IMG/VR virus record: IMGVR_UViG_3300050821_018428
Coordinates: 1 to 41,783 of that record
Strand: one strand, 5' to 3'
Source of the DNA: a virus
DNA: 41,783 nucleotides
Shown here: one piece after another, positions 33,334 through 40,727 of the stretch
Position numbering within the stretch: position 1 is the first letter of the stretch
Layout of the letters: each line of letters starts with the position of its first letter
Notes under the pieces: generated by a model
Told to the model about the DNA's origin: nothing
What the model saw: only the letters and a program-made list of their open reading frames with translations
Databases searched by the model: none
Made by a program: the position numbers and the translations under genes

Positions 33334-34022
33334 TGGCCTGCCTCAAAGGTAAAATTACCAGTGTGTTTCACGATTAGATCTGGATGAAGGTGCGTTTGGA
33401 ATCCATGCTCTGCCGCAAGCCTACAGAAAAACCAGTCTTCAGAGAGGTAATCGCCTTCCTCATCGACGCCCGTACCAAAGAAATCCCAACAATCAAGAGG
33501 CTCTGGCCCCGTGGTGGTGTCTTTGTAAGCCTTAACGTGAGGTTTTAATTCCTCTAGAACAAATCTATCAATGCACAAGAATGCAGTGCCGAGTTTTTTG
33601 ACCTGGATATTCTTGCCCCCATGGGCTTCACTCATTTTCCGATAGGATTCAGGGGATCTATTATCTCCAACAAAGAACTGCTCATCTTCCTTTTTGGGAT
33701 TGAAGTTGAGAGTAATTGGAAACTTCTTTAACGGGACGGCGCCACCGATAATGTAGCAAGATGACGTCACGATTTTGCCAAAGTCTTGAGGAGTCCAGGT
33801 GATGTCGGCATCGATGAAAAAGAGCTTATTCCAACGAGGGTTCTTGAGGAAATATCCGGCCGCGGTATTGCGGCCCCTGGCGATTAGAGACTCATTACCT
33901 AGCGTGAAAGTGCCAATTTGCCAACCACTGTCAGTGAAAGCCGCGAGGGTTTTAAAAAAGCTCATGAAATAGTATTGAGAAAGCATGCTGCCGTAACAGG
34001 GTGTGGCGACGAGTATTTTCAT
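33330..34022 (-). CDS. Glycosyltransferase-like protein, GT-A fold
   Basis: 230 residues, no signal peptide. N-terminal KILVATPCYGSM with NESLIARGRNTAA and the acidic FFIDADI motif (D71-A-D73) typify small phage glycosyltransferases of the GT2 superfamily. The C-terminal HLHPDLIVKHTG is also typical. Coupled on both sides by ATGA overlaps. May modify host polysaccharide, phage DNA or virion surface; cannot be decided here. Confidence 0.8.
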   Translation of the reverse strand: MKILVATPCYGSMLSQYYFMSFFKTLAAFTDSGWQIGTFTLGNESLIARGRNTAAGYFLKNPRWNKLFFIDADITWTPQDFGKIVTSSCYIIGGAVPLKKFPITLNFNPKKEDEQFFVGDNRSPESYRKMSEAHGGKNIQVKKLGTAFLCIDRFVLEELKPHVKAYKDTTTGPEPLDCWDFFGTGVDEEGDYLSEDWFFCRLAAEHGFQTHLHPDLIVKHTGNFTFEAGQ

Positions 34023-34324
34023 ATCACTTCCTGAACTTTGATGACCTTGTCGGCTTTTTTCTTTTTGTCGCGCACCTGAGCTTGAATGGCGTAGCCCTCA
34101 GCTTCGGCTTTGGTCAGAAAAGGTTTAGGCTCCCCGTTATCGACAAACACCCAACAACTAAAGACAAGACGAGGAACGCCATGTGGAGCAGGATATCCAG
34201 GAATATCAAAATGCTTCTTAAGAATGGCATTGTAGGATTCATGCTTTGCCTTCTTTCGGTCGAGAATTGCCTCGAGCTCTGGACCTATTCTGATAAGTTT
34301 GCCGGCCTGCTTTTTCGTGCTCAC
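34019..34324 (-). CDS. Hypothetical protein with RHH-like N-terminus
   Basis: 101 residues. The N-terminal about 45 residues (KLIRIGPELEAILDRKKAKHESYNAILKKHF) have the strand-helix-helix spacing of a ribbon-helix-helix DNA-binding unit. The remainder has a short strand pair and a Lys-rich tail. Overlaps both neighbours. Possible regulator of this operon; not proven. Confidence 0.6.
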   Translation of the reverse strand: MSTKKQAGKLIRIGPELEAILDRKKAKHESYNAILKKHFDIPGYPAPHGVPRLVFSCWVFVDNGEPKPFLTKAEAEGYAIQAQVRDKKKKADKVIKVQEVI

Positions 34325-34551
34325 CTGAAGCTGACTGCCTTTAGCTTTTCTTTCTTTTCGCGCAGTGTCTTCTCAATGAGCCTCAAGTCAAAGCTACAGT
34401 TTTTGTTCCATCCATAAAACGTCACTAAGTTTGTTTCGAAATCCACTTTGGAGTTCACAATCTTGCCGATTTGCGCAATGAGTCCTTCGACGAATCCTGG
34501 TTGGGAATACATGCTGTCAATTATTTCAAACTCCGTGAATTCACGTTCCAC
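34321..34551 (-). CDS. Hypothetical small protein
   Basis: 76 residues, an alpha/beta mixture (EFTEFEIIDSMYSQPGFVEGLIAQIG, then FYGWNKNCSFDLRLIEK). Overlaps 11 bases with the upstream gene and ATGA with the downstream. Not recognised. Confidence 0.6.
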   Translation of the reverse strand: MEREFTEFEIIDSMYSQPGFVEGLIAQIGKIVNSKVDFETNLVTFYGWNKNCSFDLRLIEKTLREKKEKLKAVSFR

Positions 34552-34927
34552 TGCGCTTTACCTGCCGCTTTCTGCCGAAATATTCTTGGGTATCGCCTCT
34601 GAGCTGTCTTAACGCCTCAGCAGCGGTGAATTCATGAGTCGTGCCCAAAGGGTCGACCTGAGAGACGAACATGGCCTGCTGAAGCGTTGGCAGCATGTAG
34701 ATGTGAACCGCGGCTGAACCTAGGTAAATGGCCTCTTTCAACTGTGGAACGTCGCAGTCTTCTTTGATGAATGATGCGATGTCGCCAAGCGCCCTATTGG
34801 CGCGGCCCATCAGCTTACCCTGATGCACTCCGCGCTCGACATGGGCTTTGTGGCCTATGTCTGCGTCAAAGATCTTTTTCTTGAACTCGTGAGTATCGTC
34901 GATGAAACCCCTCCCCCGAAGAGTCAT
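34541..34927 (-). CDS. Hypothetical helical protein, first gene of the glycosyltransferase operon
   Basis: 128 residues from the ATG at 34927 (a TTG at 34930 gives one more). Helical, with GKLMGRANRALGDIASFIKED and AIYLGSAAVHIYML. No family recognised. A promoter/operator lies just upstream. The start is close to the predicted transcription start, so a downstream start or a leaderless mRNA cannot be excluded. Confidence 0.55.
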   Translation of the reverse strand: MTLRGRGFIDDTHEFKKKIFDADIGHKAHVERGVHQGKLMGRANRALGDIASFIKEDCDVPQLKEAIYLGSAAVHIYMLPTLQQAMFVSQVDPLGTTHEFTAAEALRQLRGDTQEYFGRKRQVKRSGT

Positions 34928-34931
34928 CAAA

Positions 34932-34966
34932 ACGATAATAATAATCAGTTACTAGGTCAAGTAACT
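34932..34966 (-). promoter_or_regulatory. Putative promoter with palindromic operator
   Basis: On the minus strand TTGACC (34955-34960) and TATCGT (34932-34937) are 17 bases apart. The palindrome AGTTACT-aggtca-AGTAACT (34947-34966) overlaps the minus-35 box. Its left part AGTTACTAGGTC is the second copy of the motif at 22627. Confidence 0.45.
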
Positions 34967-34967
34967 A

Positions 34968-35636
34968 TTACACGCCTTTAAGTTTGCGGATGCGATCCAC
35001 AGCTTGAGGCTTTTCTTTCACCCGCCAGGTGTGATACGTCAGTTCATCATCTGACCAATTCCCATAGCCGATCCGGTGGGTCTCATCGAGGACGCCAGTC
35101 CTAAAGGCGTGATTGTGCCGGACCACGACTGAATCTTCATACTTCCAGCACTCAGTGGCGTTGCCTAAATCCTCCCAGACATTGTCGATGAAGAGATGCT
35201 GGAGGGTGGGTGGGAAAACATAGCCTACCGCAAGTAAGAGATCTCTCGACCAGATGGTGGCGCCGCACGCCCGCTCATGACCAAACCAAGCGTCGTTACA
35301 GGTGACGAAGTTTTTACCATCGAGCAAAGAGATTAATTTCTTGTCCCATTCCTTTGTGATCGGCACATGGTCGTCATTGAGCAGACAAAGATATGGCCAC
35401 TTGGAAAATACAAACAGATCCCAAACGGCTCTCACTTTGTCGCCCATTGATTCTTCTGGGCCTGTTCGAAATATCCAGTTGTCTGGCATCAAGAGATTCT
35501 CGTAATCAGCCTGGTTGTCACCCCAGTCTTTGTCATCAATGAGGAGCATTCCAGGCTCGGAGCTTTTTGCCTGGTCATAGCCCATAAAGAACTGCTTCAA
35601 ATGGGCCGGTCGTCTTCGTGAAGGTAGGATGATCAT
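34968..35636 (-). CDS. Glycosyltransferase-like protein
   Basis: 222 residues. Starts MIILPSRRRPAHLKQFF, with a DDH motif (D88-D89-H90) in LCLLNDDHVPIT, followed by KNFVTCND and HNHAFRTGVLDE. These are typical of small phage or capsule-type GT-A enzymes. Overlaps the small membrane protein upstream by ATGA. Substrate unknown. Confidence 0.7.
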   Translation of the reverse strand: MIILPSRRRPAHLKQFFMGYDQAKSSEPGMLLIDDKDWGDNQADYENLLMPDNWIFRTGPEESMGDKVRAVWDLFVFSKWPYLCLLNDDHVPITKEWDKKLISLLDGKNFVTCNDAWFGHERACGATIWSRDLLLAVGYVFPPTLQHLFIDNVWEDLGNATECWKYEDSVVVRHNHAFRTGVLDETHRIGYGNWSDDELTYHTWRVKEKPQAVDRIRKLKGV

Positions 35637-35806
35637 TTGAGGAAATCGTAAATCATGTAAAGTGGGCCAAAGATAAGACAGAGCGGAAGGGCTATGAAAA
35701 AATCACCTAAGCCAGGTTGGTGAATATTTCTAATGAACTGCTGGCCCCAAAATATTGAGCCCATTATTAGCCAAACAAAGAGCGCCCAAAACATTAAGTC
35801 GATCAT
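35633..35806 (-). CDS. Small two-helix membrane protein
   Basis: 57 residues (MIDLMFWALFVWLIMGSIFW, then IALPLCLIFGPLYMIYDFL), two predicted membrane helices around a short loop. It is linked by ATGA overlaps to both flanking glycosyltransferase-like genes, which supports it as a real gene. Could anchor an enzyme or flip lipid-linked sugar; unknown. Confidence 0.7.
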   Translation of the reverse strand: MIDLMFWALFVWLIMGSIFWGQQFIRNIHQPGLGDFFIALPLCLIFGPLYMIYDFLK

Positions 35807-36699
35807 TGTTTCCCCTCCCAGATGCAGGTAAATGCCCTATTCACTTGATTGTGAAAATGCTCTTTACAAAATCCAGAAGGGTCGTGCTTATTGCCTGGCA
35901 AGAGTTGCGGCATATTGCGATTTGCCTGAGTGATCTCGACAATAAATGCAGCGTTGGATGAGCCAATCACTCTCTCTCGATTTTGTTTACAGAGCTGACC
36001 TGGCCATTCGTGATCAATCGAGCCAAAGAATTTTTGCCGCATGAAATAGCTTAAATCGCTTGGGATGAAGTTACAAAAAAATGGTGCTGGCAATAAGTGG
36101 GTCACTGACATCATGCCAAAGCCAAGTTCCTTCCAGGAAACCCCACCAATGAAGGAACAGGATTCGCGCTGTCCGTGTTCGGAGTAAATCCAGGAGTCAT
36201 GGAGATGGTAGTCAAAAGCTCTCGACACCAATTCTGGATTTGACCATGCGTCTTTACGGGCCCAGTCATCATTGTCGATGAAGCTATCGAGCACTCTGAC
36301 ATGAGGCACACATACTACATTATTTGGCTCAGCTCCGATGGCGCAGAGGGTAGGGATTGTGCCTTCACCAAAGATGATATCGGGTGGCGCCATAATGAGG
36401 GACGCATTCTCCGTCAAGCAGCGGTCGATTTCATAGACAAAAGCCCAGAGGTGAACCGCATTGTAGGAGTCCTTGCTATCAGCGTCTTCAGGGATTTCCA
36501 CGAACTCGTACTTTGCGACATTCGTCTTGCCTAGGATTTCCTTCAGCCTTGGGATGTCTTGAGGAAGCGTGACGATAACCCAAGTGGCTCTCTGAAGCTC
36601 TAGCCTATTCTTTGGCCACATGAGAGACGCCACAGTGCCGCGCTCAAACCAGTCGACATACTTTCCCCAGACGGCCGAGTAAATCCTGAGTGGCTTCAA
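35803..36699 (-). CDS. Glycosyltransferase-like protein
   Basis: 298 residues from the TTG at 36699, which follows GGGGGAG; an ATG at 36720 without a ribosome binding site adds 7 residues. LRIYSAVWGKYVDWFERGTVASLMW at the N-terminus, an APPDIIFGEG element and WGGVSW-like turns resemble phage glycosyltransferases. Not assigned to a CAZy family. Overlaps the small membrane gene by ATGA. Confidence 0.6.
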   Translation of the reverse strand: MKPLRIYSAVWGKYVDWFERGTVASLMWPKNRLELQRATWVIVTLPQDIPRLKEILGKTNVAKYEFVEIPEDADSKDSYNAVHLWAFVYEIDRCLTENASLIMAPPDIIFGEGTIPTLCAIGAEPNNVVCVPHVRVLDSFIDNDDWARKDAWSNPELVSRAFDYHLHDSWIYSEHGQRESCSFIGGVSWKELGFGMMSVTHLLPAPFFCNFIPSDLSYFMRQKFFGSIDHEWPGQLCKQNRERVIGSSNAAFIVEITQANRNMPQLLPGNKHDPSGFCKEHFHNQVNRAFTCIWEGKQ

Positions 36700-36757
36700 A
36701 TCTCCCCCTAAAGTGATCATTAAGTAGTAACTATGATGTTTTATGGAGGCAACATTT

Positions 36758-37420
36758 TTATGGTATCAAATTGACTGTGAATGCTGGCACGGTTTGGCCA
36801 TTGAGCAACATGCCTGATTCCGGACAGGAATAAGTGGTGCCTGAAACGGTGCAGCTCAAGACCTGGTTGGTTTGGCTTCCCGTAAAGTCGTTGTTAATGA
36901 GCACATTGCTTGTGCCATCCCCGTCAGAGGCTTGATTCGGCAAACCATAAAGTGAGAGCTCGGGGCTTAAGAGTGAGACATCTGGCAAGTGCACCATTTG
37001 AAACAAGGCATTAACACTCTGAGTTTCATACGGATAAATCGGCCCAAATTTGTAAGACGCGACCCCGGCTGAGACATACCCTTTGTAAGCCATGTAAGGT
37101 TGTTTCACGACGTTCGCCACAACAAAGACCCCTTCATCCGTGACATTGATGCTAGTCACATGATGAACCGCGATTGGCTCAGGATTCTGCGTCACATTGA
37201 GCAAGTTCCCAGGATCACCCCAACAATAAGCCGTGCCAGAGATGAGTGTGCAAGTGAACATTGCGTGGGGCGAATTCGTCGTAGTGATGATTCGCACATC
37301 AACATTTGAAGCGTTGACCGGACCCACAATCGGAAGCTGAGCTAAAGCTTTCGGCCCCTGGTTCGTTTCATTACAAGCAGTAAAACCCAAGACTAAACAA
37401 AATAAGATTAGGCGTTTCAT
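36758..37420 (-). CDS. Lipoprotein with duplicated beta unit
   Basis: 220 residues. Lipoprotein signal peptide MKRLILFCLVLGFTAC with cysteine at 16 as the acylated residue. Two similar Cys-pair elements (FTCTLISGTAYCWG near 55 and LSCTVSGTTYSCPE near 190) suggest a repeated beta module with a disulphide. Likely periplasmic or surface-exposed. Overlaps the upstream lipoprotein gene (ATGA). Function unknown. Confidence 0.7.
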   Translation of the reverse strand: MKRLILFCLVLGFTACNETNQGPKALAQLPIVGPVNASNVDVRIITTTNSPHAMFTCTLISGTAYCWGDPGNLLNVTQNPEPIAVHHVTSINVTDEGVFVVANVVKQPYMAYKGYVSAGVASYKFGPIYPYETQSVNALFQMVHLPDVSLLSPELSLYGLPNQASDGDGTSNVLINNDFTGSQTNQVLSCTVSGTTYSCPESGMLLNGQTVPAFTVNLIP

Positions 37421-37770
37421 TGTATCCTCGCTTTCACCAGAGTCTGATATTGTGGTGTCACAACTTGAGACCCAGGATATGAGTTGTTACCGGCCTGAAA
37501 TCCGTCTGTGTACCCTTGCGTATAAGCTTTAACGGTAAAGTTCGTGCACGCTTGTTCAGCCTCGTGTCCATCAGAAATCAGCTGTTCATACCGTTGTGCG
37601 TGCATGGCTTTCTCCTCAAACAACTTATCGGCCTCTTTCGGATTTTCTTTAGCGAAAGCCAAGAATTGATTTACCCGCTCTGAGTGTTTTGGTTGAGATG
37701 AGCAAGCGCTCAAAAACATGACCAATATTGATACGATTAATGCTACATTTGAGGGAAACAGGAGGCTCAT
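37417..37770 (-). CDS. Small lipoprotein
   Basis: 117 residues from the ATG at 37770; the same frame extends to an ATG at 37974 that overlaps the upstream gene (ATGA), so the start is uncertain. The short form begins with a hydrophobic segment and lipobox LSAC (cysteine at residue 22), then a helical Glu/Lys part (FLAFAKENPKEADKLFEEK) and a QGYTDGFQAGNNS element. The short form lacks a good ribosome binding site, and the longer reading would overlap a plus-strand gene. Confidence 0.5.
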   Translation of the reverse strand: MSLLFPSNVALIVSILVMFLSACSSQPKHSERVNQFLAFAKENPKEADKLFEEKAMHAQRYEQLISDGHEAEQACTNFTVKAYTQGYTDGFQAGNNSYPGSQVVTPQYQTLVKARIQ

Positions 37771-37965
37771 ATGCCAAAGGGAAGTTTTAAGTTTCAACCC
37801 ATGGGCGATACTGCTTCGAACCGACCGATATACCCGTCGAAGCTCGACACTTACTATGAGAATGCCGTTTACTCTGGCAAAGCTGGCCAAGACCTTGCGA
37901 CAGCTAGAGAGGCAGCCCAAAAGGCCGATAATGGCGCATCCAAACCAAGTAATGACGAAGGTTAG
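37771..37965 (+). CDS. Small plus-strand protein embedded in a minus-strand region
   Basis: 64 residues, ATG at 37771 with AGGAGG exactly placed at 37760-37765. The sequence (MPKGSFKFQPMGDTASNRPI, then AVYSGKAGQDLATAREAAQK) has a natural composition with no unusual bias. It is antisense to the N-terminal extension of the lipoprotein gene, and its start codon abuts the minus-strand ATG. Not recognised; either this gene or that extension is real. Confidence 0.5.
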   Translation: MPKGSFKFQPMGDTASNRPIYPSKLDTYYENAVYSGKAGQDLATAREAAQKADNGASKPSNDEG

Positions 37966-37970
37966 AGTTT

Positions 37971-38234
37971 TCATTCGGTCTCCCTTAATCTAGTCGCCAC
38001 TCCAATTTGACTCTCACTGGCGGGGCTTGGAAGTATCGTCGTCTCTTTGCCGTGTGGCCAGCGACTGAGCTCGAGCACAAAGCCTGCAGCTGAAAGCCCA
38101 ATCAATTCTCCCATCTTCAAGCATTTGCGCCCAGTCAGCATGACAATCGCGTAAGACGTCCCGTTCTTTGGGTAGAAGTGGCATTTGCCAAAGGCATCAT
38201 GCCGTTCAAACTTTAAGAGCGCTGTGGGGTTCAC
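37971..38234 (-). CDS. Hypothetical small protein
   Basis: 87 residues, GTG start at 38234 which shares one base with the preceding stop (TAGTG). Beta-like pattern (TSYAIVMLTGRKC, GELIGLSAAGFVLEL, ETTILPSPA). No family recognised. Its stop overlaps the ATG at 37974 of the longer lipoprotein frame. Confidence 0.5.
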   Translation of the reverse strand: MNPTALLKFERHDAFGKCHFYPKNGTSYAIVMLTGRKCLKMGELIGLSAAGFVLELSRWPHGKETTILPSPASESQIGVATRLRETE

Positions 38235-38581
38235 TAGCCACCTCGCTTGAACTTGGGGCGCTCGCGATATGTCGCAAACGCAATGGCCTCACGAATCACA
38301 TGTAAATCTTCAGCACGGAATGAACGATCTTTAAGCGCATTACTTGCATCAGCGATCATATCCACAGCGAGTTTGCAGGCCTCAAGCAGCATTGGACTTG
38401 CCGCGAACAGCTGAGCTAATTCTGGAGCTCCTTCGCAGTCATTGAGCATTGAGGCTACGACCTCAGTGTCGCTTAAAGACGTCTTGATGCGCTCGATTTG
38501 AATCATGTTTCCATTGAACGCAGTAGAGGTACAAAGCCATGGTCTTGGGGTTAGGGCTAGGGTTCGATTTGGTTTGCTCAT
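38234..38581 (-). CDS. Small phage hypothetical protein with AASPMLLEACK motif
   Basis: 115 residues. The segment AASPMLLEACKLAVDMI, with a C-terminal helix VIREAIAFA, is similar to many phage proteins of unknown function. Overlaps upstream gene by ATGA. Likely early or accessory. Confidence 0.6.
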   Translation of the reverse strand: MSKPNRTLALTPRPWLCTSTAFNGNMIQIERIKTSLSDTEVVASMLNDCEGAPELAQLFAASPMLLEACKLAVDMIADASNALKDRSFRAEDLHVIREAIAFATYRERPKFKRGG

Positions 38582-38910
38582 ACGTCACGCTCCTTGAAAT
38601 TGGATATTGCGGCTTCGGCGCGCTGCCTTCCACCTTGCGTCACTCTACCCATCGGATCACCGAGCAGGAACTTTATGGCACCAATGAGCTCACGAACTGC
38701 GAAAGCTGTGGGCTCTTCATTGAAGAAAGCGTTCCAGCCCATTTGAGCCATTGATTGGGGTGCAGCAGTACAAAGAGTCCATTGCTGGTCCTGACTGAAG
38801 GGCTTGTATAGCCATATGGAGCCATCTTCTTTCAGCGCCAGATATGTGATGTCCATGACTTTGCCAGAATCAATTGCGGTCAGGTGGATTGTCCTACTTT
38901 CGTGTCTCAT
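38578..38910 (-). CDS. Hypothetical small protein
   Basis: 110 residues from the ATG at 38910, selected because it overlaps the upstream stop by ATGA; the frame extends upstream but without support. Beta-like N-terminus (RTIHLTAIDSGKVMDITYLAL, GSIWLYKPFS) and helical C-terminus. Not recognised. Confidence 0.6.
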   Translation of the reverse strand: MRHESRTIHLTAIDSGKVMDITYLALKEDGSIWLYKPFSQDQQWTLCTAAPQSMAQMGWNAFFNEEPTAFAVRELIGAIKFLLGDPMGRVTQGGRQRAEAAISNFKERDV

Positions 38911-39071
38911 TGCTGCCCCCGAAGCTTTCGCAATGTGTTGATGGCAGCTCGGCACCTGCCAGCACAGCAAACCCCGAGCATGTGTCTGCGGTTAAATTCC
39001 AATCGAATGATGCGGATAAGCTCTGTGATGAGCATCAGTTCAGGTCCAATTGGTTCAGTTTCAAGTTCCAT
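38907..39071 (-). CDS. Small basic protein
   Basis: 54 residues from the ATG at 39071, preceded by AAGGAGGAA; a TTG at 39158 lacks such a site. Helical (ELMLITELIRIIRLEFNRRH) with cysteines (CCAGRC) and a basic end. Unknown function; first of a run of overlapping genes. Confidence 0.5.
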   Translation of the reverse strand: MELETEPIGPELMLITELIRIIRLEFNRRHMLGVCCAGRCRAAINTLRKLRGQQ

Positions 39072-39292
39072 GTTTTTCCTCCTTGCATGAGCGGCATGCT
39101 CACGACACATGACTAAAGATGCACACCAAATGCCAGTAGCTGACCCTAGTAAATTCAAGAGGTTAATCTTAATGAGACTGTAGAAGTTTCAGTCAGTTAG
39201 CGTCTTGTTGTAAGAAATCTCTACTAAGCTCTGGAAAGCTGAGCTGATTTCCATGCGTCAAACTTCTAGGCGAAATCGATAAGTTCGACGGT
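39072..39292. other. Intergenic stretch, little seen
   Basis: About 220 bases with no supported gene. It contains the third copy of ATAAGTTCGAC (39279-39289), which also occurs upstream of the toxin cassette. A very short frame (21 codons) is not credible. Confidence 0.4.
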
Positions 39293-39448
39293 TCATTGTG
39301 AAACGCGCAGGTAGGGGCCCCATAAGGAAATAGTAAGAATTGCAAGCATACTCAGGAGCCACACGAGTTCCTCAAATAAAGTACTCCAATTCGACTCATG
39401 GATGTGAATCTTAAGGCTGTCCAGATGATCTTTGAGGCTTGGCCACAT
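39293..39448 (-). CDS. Tiny membrane protein overlapping the REWWI gene
   Basis: 51 residues (MWPSLKDHLDSLKIHIHESN, then FEELVWLLSMLAILTISLWG), one membrane segment near the C-terminus. The ATG at 39448 lies inside the REWWI gene and follows an AGGGAG. Weak but plausible gene; it fills the space after the 39411 stop. Confidence 0.45.
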   Translation of the reverse strand: MWPSLKDHLDSLKIHIHESNWSTLFEELVWLLSMLAILTISLWGPYLRVSQ

Positions 39449-39611
39449 AGGTATTGAGCTCCCTGCGGAGCCATCTTATCTCTTCGAGAGCCCTGTCGTA
39501 TGCTGATTTCTCGATCACATGAATCCTCGGCAGGTCTTGTTTGTCCCCTGGGCGCTTGCATGCGTAATCGACATGACCTTCTTGAATCCACCACTCGCGG
39601 GGCTTATTCAT
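39411..39611 (-). CDS. REWWI-family small protein (third copy)
   Basis: 66 residues: NKPREWWIQEGHVDYACKRP, then RIHVIEKSAYDRALEEIRWL. This is the same two-block arrangement as the 17665 and 18021 genes, 21 kb away. Overlaps the upstream stop (ATGAATAA). The family function is unknown. Confidence 0.75.
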   Translation of the reverse strand: MNKPREWWIQEGHVDYACKRPGDKQDLPRIHVIEKSAYDRALEEIRWLRRELNTYVAKPQRSSGQP

Positions 39612-40002
39612 GGCTATCGATCAAAAGATCTTGTGCACGCGCATAGAGATCATCCATGCCGCGAAGGCCGCCTTGATCGGCGTACCATCTCTTTACAAGC
39701 TCGCGGATAAACTTGCGTTCTTCGGATTCTTCTTTGATTGGGCGAAGGCCAATTCCTAAAGCGATATGCGAATCTCTTCGATCTGAAAAATTACCTATGT
39801 TCCATCCACTTGGATCATCTGATTTGTGGGCTGTAAGGGGAATGCCTTCGCCAAGCAAGCGGTGGATTGCAAATGCTTTATACCAAGAAAATGGCAATGT
39901 TGTAGTGTTCATAACAAGCCCGAGTTCTTTGGCTCTTTTTTTTCCACATTCCAGAAGTTCAGCGTCATCATTGTCAGACAAGAGTCGCTCCGGTTTCGGC
40001 AC
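39604..40002 (-). CDS. Hypothetical protein
   Basis: 132 residues from the GTG at 40002. Polar, helical ends, with a middle GWNIGNFSDRRDSHIALGIGLRP. It overlaps 29 bases with the upstream gene and 8 with the downstream. Not recognised. Confidence 0.55.
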   Translation of the reverse strand: MPKPERLLSDNDDAELLECGKKRAKELGLVMNTTTLPFSWYKAFAIHRLLGEGIPLTAHKSDDPSGWNIGNFSDRRDSHIALGIGLRPIKEESEERKFIRELVKRWYADQGGLRGMDDLYARAQDLLIDSHE

Positions 40003-40216
40003 TGTTTAACTCGGACTTAGGGGCAGCATCCGCCTCATTATCATTGGCCCACCGATGAAGCATCTGAGCGAAGAACTCATACGCATCGACATGATCTGAG
40101 AGTGAATACGTGCGGCCATCCTCCATTTCAAAGATGTAGCCACGATTATCCGTGATGTAGACCGACATATTGAAAAGCTGCTCAAACGGAACCATGCTTC
40201 GTCTCTTTTTTCTCAT
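39974..40216 (-). CDS. Hypothetical small protein
   Basis: 80 residues from the ATG at 40216 with GGGAGAAAG upstream. MRKKRRSMVPFEQLFNMS, VYITDNRGYIFEMEDGRTYS and a helical region. Function unknown. Start is supported by the ribosome binding site rather than the longest frame (to 40327). Confidence 0.55.
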   Translation of the reverse strand: MRKKRRSMVPFEQLFNMSVYITDNRGYIFEMEDGRTYSLSDHVDAYEFFAQMLHRWANDNEADAAPKSELNSAETGATLV

Positions 40217-40550
40217 TCTTTCTCCCGTTACACAAAGGTGCGCGAATGCCAGCTTTAGAGCGTCGCGCGCGCCCGTAGTACATCGAACTGACTCAATGGG
40301 GACGAATATCCAGGCTTTATATCCCAATCACTGCTATGGCCAGCTTTTCTACCCGTTGGGATGCCTCCCTTGGATGCGCTACAACGCCACAGACCTGGAG
40401 TGAGTACGGATACTGTATTATAATGAGACAGTTAAAAACTCAAGATTTTCGGTGTTTAAAAACGCTCCACCCCAAGCCTTTTACCCACTCATTTATCCAA
40501 GTGGGGGGAGCTGATCAGAGCTTAACATGTGTATCGAGGTGATACAAGTC
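40217..40550. other. Intergenic stretch with an AT-rich promoter-like site
   Basis: About 330 bases without a credible gene. A consensus TATAAT-type element can be read on either strand at 40417-40424; on the minus strand TTGAGT lies 15 bases upstream, which is short. AATCTTGA in front of it resembles the repeated element at 40901 and 41118. Could hold the promoter of the minus-strand run ending near 38 kb. Confidence 0.4.
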
Positions 40551-40727
40551 TCAAGTCCACAGCCATAGAAGAAATAGCGCCAAAAGTGAGGGCTTTTTAT
40601 GGCACTTCTCGCAAACATGATCGTGATCATGCAATTTTCGGCTATTGGCACAAATCGCGACGACTAATTGCCCGCAACTATCGCACTTTGACTGGAGATA
40701 CATGGGGTTAAAGAACTGGCATGGCAT
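40551..40727 (-). CDS. Small zinc-ribbon protein
   Basis: 58 residues from the ATG at 40727, overlapping the upstream stop (TAATG) with AGGAG seven bases before. C-DSC and C-EKC pairs (about residues 15-18 and 40-43) suggest a zinc ribbon; the C-terminus is hydrophobic (SLLALFLLWLW). Unknown function. Confidence 0.55.
   Translation of the reverse strand: MPCQFFNPMYLQSKCDSCGQLVVAICANSRKLHDHDHVCEKCHKKPSLLALFLLWLWT

Noticed and set aside
40170-40711. Plus-strand short frames around 40.2-40.7 kb
   Set aside because: No ribosome binding sites; they overlap supported minus-strand genes and promoter-like sequence.
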